Positions 1 through 4,978 of a stretch of 6,770 nt of DNA are shown here, piece after piece. The position numbers and the translations under genes are program-made. The notes beneath the pieces were generated by a model. That model was not told the origin of the DNA. It saw nothing but the letters and a program-made list of their open reading frames with translations, and made no database searches. The DNA lies in NCBI GenBank assembly GCA_947177435.1, contig CAMWUM010000105.1, forward strand, positions 1 through 6,770. The letters run 5' to 3'. The first letter of the stretch is position 1; every line of letters starts with the position of its first letter. Origin of the DNA: an uncultured Muribaculaceae bacterium. Its GTDB lineage: Bacteria; Bacteroidota; Bacteroidia; Bacteroidales; Muribaculaceae.

Positions 1-765
1 CGCAAGGCTGTGGCCCCAACCGTAAGCCGTGGAGGTGACGGTCTCGGCCCAGGTGCCAAAGGTGGCTACGACGTAATCGTAAATGCCACCGACAAGCGAA
101 GCGATGACGAGCAATTTAGCCTGGCTGCCTTTCTTTACTTTCTCCGCCCCCTTCTTCACAGCCTTTCCCGCATCAGCGATGCCGCTGACGAGCACTTGAG
201 TGGTGGCCGTGGCCTCGGGGAAGGGGTACTTGCCGTGCATATCCTTCACGAAATACTTGCGGAAGGGGATGAAGAACAGGATGCCGAGCACGCCACCAAG
301 CAGAGAACTGAGGAATATCTGCAGGAAGTTAACAGTAATTTCGGGGAACTGGCTCTGCAGGATGTAGAGAGCCGGGAGCGTGAAAATTGCACCGGCCACG
401 ATAACGCCCGAGCAAGCGCCAATCGACTGGATGATAACATTCTGGCCGAGAGCATTCTTCTTGCCCAAGGCTGACGACAGGCCGACGGCGATGATGGCGA
501 TGGTGATGGCGGCCTCAAACACCTGGCCTACTTTCAGGCCCAGGTACGCGGCAGCGGCGCTGAACACTACGGCCATCACCAGGCCCATAGTTACGGAGTA
601 AGGCGTGGCCTCGGGATAGTCATGGGCCGGATGCATAAGCGGCGTGTACTCCTCATCCTTGGCAAGCTCCCGGAAGGCGTTTTCGGGCAGCTGCGCTGCG
701 TTGAGCGAGCCGGGGTCGATCTGCATCGCCTCGGCAGGCTGATTGTTCTTGCTGTTTTTTGACAT
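1..765 (-). CDS. OPT-family (oligopeptide/metal-chelate) transporter, N-terminal part; gene continues past position 1
   Basis: An open frame runs from an ATG at 763-765 to the window edge, 255 codons with no stop, so the C-terminal part is missing. The start is followed by a polar stretch and then LPENAFRELAKDEEYTP, which is how I remember Bacteroidota OPT proteins beginning. An in-frame ATG at codon 14 is a weaker alternative. Hydrophobic segments lie at about residues 56-76, 81-96, 108-136, 147-168 and 216-236. The family-typical stretches SAAAAYLGLKVGQVFEAA (about 69-86), GQNVIIQSIGA (107-117) and KYPFPEATATTQVLVSG (about 179-195) are clear. A lysine-rich loop (about 200-217) probably faces the cytoplasm. 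OPT proteins are inner-membrane importers of small peptides or metal-siderophore complexes; the substrate cannot be told from sequence. The gene lies 36 bp behind the transglycosylase gene on the same strand, so read-through or its own promoter are both possible. Confidence 0.92.
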   Translation of the reverse strand, partial: MSKNSKNNQPAEAMQIDPGSLNAAQLPENAFRELAKDEEYTPLMHPAHDYPEATPYSVTMGLVMAVVFSAAAAYLGLKVGQVFEAAITIAIIAVGLSSALGKKNALGQNVIIQSIGACSGVIVAGAIFTLPALYILQSQFPEITVNFLQIFLSSLLGGVLGILFFIPFRKYFVKDMHGKYPFPEATATTQVLVSGIADAGKAVKKGAEKVKKGSQAKLLVIASLVGGIYDYVVATFGTWAETVTSTAYGWGHSLA

Positions 766-778
766 TTTATGATTCAGT

Positions 779-799
779 TTGTCAATTTGACAATTTGAC
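779..799. repeat. Perfect 7-1-7 palindrome plus 8-bp tandem repeat in the mltD-OPT gap
   Basis: On the plus strand, TTGTCAATTTGACAA (779-793) is a perfect inverted repeat, with 7-bp arms around one central T. AATTTGAC occurs twice in tandem (784-791 and 792-799), so the second copy partly extends the palindrome. The whole 36-bp gap between the transglycosylase stop and the OPT start is AT-rich and mostly made of these units. No T-run or clear -7/-33 box follows, so it does not look like a classical terminator. It could be an operator for the OPT gene, a weak hairpin in the intergenic RNA, or a low-complexity intergenic repeat. Function is not shown by sequence. Confidence 0.5.
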
Positions 800-801
800 G
801 A

Positions 802-2397
802 TTATTTCTTGGGAATCTTGAGTTTCTGGCCGGGCTTGATCATGTCGGAGCGCAAGCCGTTGGCCTTCTTGACAGCGGCCACGGTGGTGCCATGCTTCTT
901 GGCGATCTTACCGAGCGTGTCGCCCGACTTGACGGTGTAGGTCGTATATTTGGGCTGAGACGTGGTCTTTGCCGGAGTAGTCTTTGCTGGCGTGGTCTTA
1001 GCAGGCGTGGTCTTAGCAGGCTTCTCGGGAGCGACCTCGGGCACAGCGGCCACTGAATCCACTGCCGTTGAGTCAGATGCGGCAGCCATAGCGGCGGCTT
1101 CGGGATCGAAGTAAACTTTCTTGACGACCACAATCTTAAGAGTCTTGCCGGTGCGCACACGCGACGACGAAAGATTGTTGGCCGATCGGATGCTTTGAGC
1201 CGTGACTCCGTACTGGTCAGCGATGGATTTGAGCGTCTCGCCTCGCTTCACCTTGTGATATACGGTGGTGGTCTCCTCACGATATTTGCCGACATTATCC
1301 TCCTTCTCTACCACGGCCTGGGTCTGGCCGGGGGTAACGGTGGGTGCGGTGTTGTAGGTGTCGGCATTGTAACCGATGATTGTGGGCTCGTTCACCTGGT
1401 AGCAGTAAGCCTGCATAGCGGGGAGGGTGAGCACGTACTCCTTGGCGTTGCCGGGGATTATGTCCTTGCGGTACTGAGGGTTGAGAGCTCGAAGTTCGTC
1501 GATGGGAATACCGAGCACGGCTGAAATCTGGTCGAAATGCACGCGGTTGGTGACGTGCACGGTATCAACAACCATCGGCATGCGTGCCAGCACGGGCTTG
1601 ATGCCGTGCTCGCCGTAATAGTTCATCACGTAATTGGCCGCGATGAAGGCGGGCACATATCCGCGCGTCTCGGTGGGCAGGTAATAGTAAATCTGCCAAT
1701 AGTCGTTGTCCTGGCCGATTGTGCCGCCGGCACGGTTGATGGCCTTGTTGACGGTGCCAGGGCCACAGTTGTAAGCGGCAATGGCCAAGTTCCAGTCATT
1801 ATATATGTCGTGGAGTTTTTTCAGGTAGGTGCCAGCGGCCTCGGTCGAGGTCCACGGGTCGCGCCTCTCATCGACAAGCGAATTGATTTCCAGCCCCTGG
1901 CCTTTTCCTGTAGAAGTGATGAACTGCCAGAGGCCTGCGGCTCCGGCTGGCGATACGGCGTTGGGATTGAGGGCCGACTCGATTACGGGCAGGTATTTAA
2001 GTTCCTGAGGCATGCCGTGGCGCTCGAGGGCCTCCGCGAATATGGGCATGTAGTACAGGCTCAGGCCGAGCATATTCTCTACCAACTGGGGCTTGCGCTG
2101 GGAATAAAGTTCGATAAATCCGCGCACCACATCGTTGTACTGCATTGACATCACCGTCTGCAGGCGCTGGAGGCGGTCGATGTACACCTCGTCCGACACG
2201 GGCTGCTGGCGAGCGTGCTGGGCGGTGCTGTCCATCACGGCATATCGGCGCAAGAACCAGTTATTCTGCAACTCATGCACGTCGGTGTCAAACGAAGAGG
2301 GGGCGATAATGGCCGCGCTGTCGGCCGCGTTTTGAGCCCATGCGGCCGCGCCGGCGGCAAGCATTAGGGCTGATATGATAGATTTGGCGTTCATCAT
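802..2397 (-). CDS. mltD: MltD-like membrane-associated or periplasmic lytic murein transglycosylase with LysM domains
   Basis: A 531-residue protein. Residues 1-21 form a signal peptide with likely cleavage after AWA (19-21). There is no lipobox cysteine, unlike the E. coli MltD lipoprotein, so it is predicted to be a soluble periplasmic or wall-bound protein. The family-1 lytic transglycosylase (SLT) domain spans about residues 115-255. The catalytic glutamate is E140 in LPVIESALNP, followed by GLWQF (155-159) and AYNCGPG (208-214). A degenerate LysM-like segment is seen at about 281-326. Two clear LysM domains follow, at about 378-424 (VKRGETLKSIADQYGV) and 485-529 (VKSGDTLGKIAKKHG), separated by an Ala/Pro/Thr/Lys-rich linker. 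Such enzymes cleave the MurNAc-GlcNAc bond to give 1,6-anhydro ends, and LysM binds glycan. It begins 27 bp after the DUF5683 stop, with tandem ATG codons at 2395-2397 and 2392-2394. It is probably co-transcribed with parAB. Confidence 0.93.
   Translation of the reverse strand: MMNAKSIISALMLAAGAAAWAQNAADSAAIIAPSSFDTDVHELQNNWFLRRYAVMDSTAQHARQQPVSDEVYIDRLQRLQTVMSMQYNDVVRGFIELYSQRKPQLVENMLGLSLYYMPIFAEALERHGMPQELKYLPVIESALNPNAVSPAGAAGLWQFITSTGKGQGLEINSLVDERRDPWTSTEAAGTYLKKLHDIYNDWNLAIAAYNCGPGTVNKAINRAGGTIGQDNDYWQIYYYLPTETRGYVPAFIAANYVMNYYGEHGIKPVLARMPMVVDTVHVTNRVHFDQISAVLGIPIDELRALNPQYRKDIIPGNAKEYVLTLPAMQAYCYQVNEPTIIGYNADTYNTAPTVTPGQTQAVVEKEDNVGKYREETTTVYHKVKRGETLKSIADQYGVTAQSIRSANNLSSSRVRTGKTLKIVVVKKVYFDPEAAAMAAASDSTAVDSVAAVPEVAPEKPAKTTPAKTTPAKTTPAKTTSQPKYTTYTVKSGDTLGKIAKKHGTTVAAVKKANGLRSDMIKPGQKLKIPKK
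961..1020 (-). repeat. Four 15-bp tandem repeats coding for PAKTT in the LysM linker
   Basis: Exactly four 15-bp units lie in frame in the transglycosylase gene and code for PAKTT four times (residues 460-479), between the second-last and last LysM domains. On the plus strand, the two units at 991-1020 are identical. The units at 961-975 and 976-990 differ at a few positions, mostly third codon positions. The unit length is a multiple of three, so gain or loss of copies would change only linker length. The Pro/Ala/Lys/Thr composition fits an extended, basic, flexible spacer near the wall. Confidence 0.9.
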
Positions 2398-2424
2398 TAA
2401 TAAATATGTTGAGGCGTGAGATGG

Positions 2425-3180
2425 TCAAAAGTTGAAGGCCCATACCAGGCCGACGGACGGCAATGTGTTGCGCCCGTCGCGCATCAGCGCCGGGGCCACG
2501 TCCATCGACAGGTCGGGGGAAATGTCGAAGTGAGAGAGGGAGGCGTCGACGTAAGCGTCGATCATTGCCAGGAAATATACGCCCACCATGCTTATGATGC
2601 ACAAGTCGCGGTTGCGGCGGTAAAAGTCGCGGCGGCTCTTGAGCACGCTGGTAAGCCACGTCTTGTCAAGGTCGCTCTCCTGCATAGTGGGCGGGAAGAA
2701 GTTCATGTACGATTTCGTCTCGGGGTCGGTATCCATTATGTCACGGTAGGCTCGAGTATAATCAACGAGCATGCCGTTGTTCCACGACGTGGCATAAGCC
2801 AGGCCGAGAAATCCGCCGGCCACGAGCGGCAACTTCCAGTAGCGCCGGTTGTACACCTGGCCCAGGCCGGGGAAGAGGGCCGACATCCACACGGCGCGCG
2901 TGGGGTTTGGGCTGAACGTCACTTCGCGCTCCTCCCATACGTTGTAGCCCTGCCATTTCTGCTCGGCGCGGGCCACGGGGATGGTGTCGGCAAGGAACAC
3001 GTCGAGGCTGTCTCCGCGCATGTCGAACTCGTCGACCGTCACGGCCGTGGCCTCGCCGTACTGCTGGGGCGAGACAGGAATCAGAGGCGCCAACTCGGTC
3101 GAGTCGGGCTCCTGGGCGAGGGCCGATGCCCACGCCAGTGCTGCCGCTAATATTACCGTCGCCCAGCGCTTCATGGTCAT
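2425..3180 (-). CDS. DUF5683-type envelope protein of unknown function, encoded next to parB
   Basis: A 251-residue protein that I assign to the DUF5683 type from memory of Bacteroidota parB neighbourhoods; the biochemical role is not known to me. It starts with a signal peptide (about 1-22, cleavage near ALA-Q). An acidic, low-complexity stretch follows (about 24-90). The conserved core is TRAVWMSALFPGLGQVYNRR then YWKLP (94-118), leading into a hydrophobic segment (about 118-134). A second hydrophobic segment lies at about 192-210 (LCIISMVGVYFLAMIDAY). Aromatic-rich residues, including W142-less linker sequence and FFPP (161-164), lie between them, and the chain ends in VWAFNF. The ATG at 3178-3180 overlaps the parB stop as ATGA, which suggests translational coupling. 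The codon-3 ATG (3172-3174) is an alternative start. The position between parB and a peptidoglycan-cutting enzyme hints at an envelope role linked to division or growth, but this is inference. Confidence 0.82.
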   Translation of the reverse strand: MTMKRWATVILAAALAWASALAQEPDSTELAPLIPVSPQQYGEATAVTVDEFDMRGDSLDVFLADTIPVARAEQKWQGYNVWEEREVTFSPNPTRAVWMSALFPGLGQVYNRRYWKLPLVAGGFLGLAYATSWNNGMLVDYTRAYRDIMDTDPETKSYMNFFPPTMQESDLDKTWLTSVLKSRRDFYRRNRDLCIISMVGVYFLAMIDAYVDASLSHFDISPDLSMDVAPALMRDGRNTLPSVGLVWAFNF

Positions 3181-4076
3181 TTCTGATTGGGGTTCATGCT
3201 GTCGAAGATGGCGATGAGTCGCATGAGCTCGCCGTCATCGTTGAAGGGGAAGGTGATTTTGCCCTTGCCAGTCTTGTCGCAAGAGAACTGCACCTTGGAG
3301 TTAAAAGCTGTTGACAGGTGATCGCGAAGCACCTTGTAGTCACTGGCCAGCATGCGCGATCCGCCGGCCGGCTTCTCCTTTTCCTCGGGAATGCGGCCGC
3401 TCTGGTAAGCCTTGGCGAGCTCCTCAACCTTGCGCACCGACAGGCCATGCTTCAAAATCTCCTTGTAAAGCTTAAGCTGGAGCTCGGGCGAGTCGATGGT
3501 GAGCAACGCGCGGGCATGGCCCATATCCACCTGGCGGTCACGCAGGCCAAGCTGCACCTCTGCCGGCAACTTGAGCAGGCGCAGGAAGTTGGCGATAGTA
3601 GCCCTCTTCTTGCCTATGCGCTCACTGAGTTTTTCCTGCGTGAGGCTGTACTGGTCAATGAGTTTCTTGAACGACAAGGCGATTTCTATCGCGTTCAGGT
3701 CCTCGCGCTGGATGTTCTCGATAAGAGCCATCTCGGTGAGTTCCATGTCGTTGGCCGTGCGTATGTAGGCGGGCACGCTCACGAGTCCGGCCTGCTTGGC
3801 AGCACGGTAGCGGCGCTCGCCGGCGATAATCTGGTACGTGTCCGGCCCAGTCTTTCTGAGCGACAGAGGCTGGATTATACCCAACTCGCGAATCGAGGTG
3901 GCCAGTTCCTGTATGCTCTCCTCATCAAACATCCGGCGAGGCTGGTCGGGATTGGGCGAAATGCGCGCCAGGGGTACGTCACTGATGGCCGAACTGCCGC
4001 GAGCCGGCGCATCGTCCATCGATATGAGCGCGTCGAGGCCGCGGCCCAGAGCGTTGCGTTTCGGGGGTGTTGCCAT
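3177..4076 (-). CDS. parB: Chromosome-partitioning protein ParB (Spo0J family CTPase/DNA clamp)
   Basis: A 299-residue protein, a normal length for chromosomal ParB. The N-terminus carries RNALGRGLDALIS (7-19), the motif through which ParB proteins stimulate the ParA ATPase. The ParB/sulfiredoxin-like CTP-binding domain spans about 34-125, with the GERRYRA box at 86-92 and ENIQREDLN at 120-128. The central helix-turn-helix region (about 144-170, SLTQEKLSERIGKKRATIANF) and GHARALL (186-192) read parS sites. The C-terminal dimerisation domain is about 245-299, with GKGKITFPF (270-278). ParB loads at parS near the origin, spreads as a CTP-gated clamp and recruits ParA and SMC. The start ATG is 3 bp after the parA stop; the stop overlaps the next gene. 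No cysteine-rich or other extra domain is seen. The family assignment is very secure. Confidence 0.97.
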   Translation of the reverse strand: MATPPKRNALGRGLDALISMDDAPARGSSAISDVPLARISPNPDQPRRMFDEESIQELATSIRELGIIQPLSLRKTGPDTYQIIAGERRYRAAKQAGLVSVPAYIRTANDMELTEMALIENIQREDLNAIEIALSFKKLIDQYSLTQEKLSERIGKKRATIANFLRLLKLPAEVQLGLRDRQVDMGHARALLTIDSPELQLKLYKEILKHGLSVRKVEELAKAYQSGRIPEEKEKPAGGSRMLASDYKVLRDHLSTAFNSKVQFSCDKTGKGKITFPFNDDGELMRLIAIFDSMNPNQK

Positions 4077-4079
4077 GGC

Positions 4080-4874
4080 TTATGCTGTTGGGGTTGTTTT
4101 CTTCTTGGCGTGCCTGTTCTTGGCTATCAGCTCTTTGGCGAGCATCACGTGGCTTGTAGCACCTCGGCTGTCCGGGTCGTAGAGCAGTGCGGGCAGGCCG
4201 TGACTCGGCGCCTCGCTAAGGCGGATATTGCGGGGTATGACGGTGTTGAACACCATCTGTCCGAAGTGGCCCTTGAGCTCTTCGTAAATCTGGTTGGCCA
4301 AGCGCAGGCGAGCATCGTACATCGTCAGCAAGAAGCCCTCGATCTCCAATTCAGGGTTGAGGCGAGTTTTGAGGATGCGTATGGTGTTGAGCAACTTACT
4401 GATGCCCTCCAAAGCGAAGTATTCGGCCTGCACAGGTATAATCACCGAGTCGGCCGCCGTCAGGGCGTTGACCGTGATCAATCCCAGTGAGGGCGAGCAG
4501 TCGATGAGTATGTAATCGTATTTGTCCTTGACCGGAGCCAGCAGGCCTGCCATCACGTTCTCGCGGTTGGGCTTGCTGATAAGTTCAATCTCGGCGCCGG
4601 CAAGGTCGATGCGCGAACCAAGCAGGTCGAGGCCTTCGACACAAGTGGCCACCTGGGCACCATCCACCGGGTACCCGTCGGCCAAGCACTCGTAGATAGA
4701 CGAATCCATCGTCCTCGGGTCGATGCCGTAACCGGAAGTCGAGTTGGCCTGCGGGTCTGCGTCGACCAGCAGCACCTTCTTGCCCTCGGCGGCCAACGAA
4801 GCCGCAAGATTGATGGCAGTGGTGGTCTTCCCCACTCCGCCCTTCTGGTTGGCTATAGCTATGATTTTTCCCAT
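4080..4874 (-). CDS. parA: Chromosome-partitioning ATPase ParA (Soj type)
   Basis: I chose the ATG at 4872-4874 (264 residues), because homologues begin MGKIIAIANQKGG. It also leaves a short leader behind the candidate -7 box. An in-frame ATG at 4890-4892 would add six residues (MQNNPT) and cannot be excluded. The deviant Walker A motif KGGVGKTT is at residues 11-18, with the signature lysine K11 that supports ATP-sandwich dimers. Walker A' is VDADPQ (37-42, D40) and Walker B is ILIDCSPS (122-129, D125). Further conserved stretches are PVQAEYFALEG and RNIRLSEAPSHGLP. There is no N-terminal helix-turn-helix extension, so this is the small chromosomal Soj type and not a P1-like plasmid ParA. 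It binds DNA non-specifically as an ATP dimer and is released by ParB, moving origins apart. It is the first gene of the probable par-envelope operon. Confidence 0.97.
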   Translation of the reverse strand: MGKIIAIANQKGGVGKTTTAINLAASLAAEGKKVLLVDADPQANSTSGYGIDPRTMDSSIYECLADGYPVDGAQVATCVEGLDLLGSRIDLAGAEIELISKPNRENVMAGLLAPVKDKYDYILIDCSPSLGLITVNALTAADSVIIPVQAEYFALEGISKLLNTIRILKTRLNPELEIEGFLLTMYDARLRLANQIYEELKGHFGQMVFNTVIPRNIRLSEAPSHGLPALLYDPDSRGATSHVMLAKELIAKNRHAKKKTTPTA

Positions 4875-4900
4875 AGTCGGATTGTTTTGCATTCAGATTG

Positions 4901-4908
4901 CAAAGTAA
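4901..4908 (-). promoter_or_regulatory. Candidate -7 box of a parA promoter
   Basis: On the minus strand, TTACTTTG followed by CA lies 8 bases upstream of the ATG at 4890-4892 and 26 bases upstream of the ATG at 4872-4874. The Bacteroidota housekeeping -7 element is TAnnTTTG, so this matches except at the second base. I see no convincing TTG-type -33 box at the usual distance, only a TTTTC stretch. If it is used, transcription would begin at or just before the upstream ATG, favouring 4874 as the true translation start. This rests on a short motif and needs 5'-end mapping. Confidence 0.35.
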
Positions 4909-4911
4909 CAC

Positions 4912-4974
4912 AAAAAAATCCACAATAGAAAATAATTGTTCCACGTTTTGCGCTAAAAGTAGATAAATTGTGGA
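4912..4974 (-). terminator. Possible long-loop intrinsic terminator or attenuator between the M16 gene and parA
   Basis: In the RNA read from the M16 gene towards parA, UCCACAAU (4974-4967) can pair with AUUGUGGA (4926-4919), and the second arm is followed immediately by seven U (4918-4912). An 8-bp stem right before a U-run is the layout of a rho-independent terminator. However, the loop is about 40 nt and the stem is only moderately GC-rich, so the fold is weak unless something brings the arms together. The 5' arm overlaps the arm of a competing hairpin (4977-4937). Confidence 0.35.
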
Positions 4975-4977
4975 ACA
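4937..4977. promoter_or_regulatory. Inverted repeat of two parS-like half-sites upstream of parA
   Basis: TGTTCCAC at 4937-4944 and GTGGAACA at 4970-4977 are perfect reverse complements, 25 bp apart. Each is an exact half of the widespread chromosomal parS consensus TGTTNCACGTGNAACA. The left copy continues with GT, giving the first ten bases of parS in a row. The arrangement lies in the gap directly upstream of parA, and its right end is one base from the M16 stop. In RNA the arms give an 8-bp hairpin, with three further A-U pairs beyond a 2x2 internal loop. It could be a ParB-bound operator, an RNA hairpin, or chance; a complete 16-bp parS is not present in this window. Confidence 0.45.
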
Positions 4978-4978
4978 T

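Noticed and set aside
10..474. 154-codon plus-strand open frame at the left edge
   Set aside because: It lies opposite and in register with the OPT gene, whose membrane segments and motifs are clear over the same bases.
1537..2148. 203-codon plus-strand open frame inside the transglycosylase gene
   Set aside because: It is in register with the minus-strand codons and gives no recognisable protein; a shadow of the conserved SLT-domain region.
2416..3150. 244-codon plus-strand open frame opposite the DUF5683 gene
   Set aside because: It is in register with the DUF5683 codons, has a low-complexity His/Arg/Val-rich composition and no domain; a shadow.
4145..4152. TCACGTGG inside parA as a possible parS site
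   Set aside because: Only the central eight bases fit the parS core. The flanks (AGCA on one side, CTTG on the other) do not match TGTT/AACA, and it sits within coding sequence.
3318..4490. 390-codon plus-strand open frame covering parB and half of parA
   Set aside because: Its codons are exactly in register and opposite to parB and parA codons, which share a frame across the 3-bp gap. It stays open because the sense genes avoid TTA, CTA and TCA codons. The sense proteins are unmistakable, so this is a shadow.
4875..4892. Upstream ATG at 4890-4892 as the parA start
   Set aside because: It would place the start almost on the expected transcription start of the candidate promoter and adds MQNNPT, not typical for ParA. 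The ATG at 4872-4874 gives the usual MGKIIAIANQKGG beginning. It is kept as an alternative only.
4893..4978. DnaA boxes or an origin in the parA upstream gap
   Set aside because: The gap is AT-rich, but no TTATCCACA-type DnaA box is seen on either strand; parAB is often near the origin, yet nothing here shows one.
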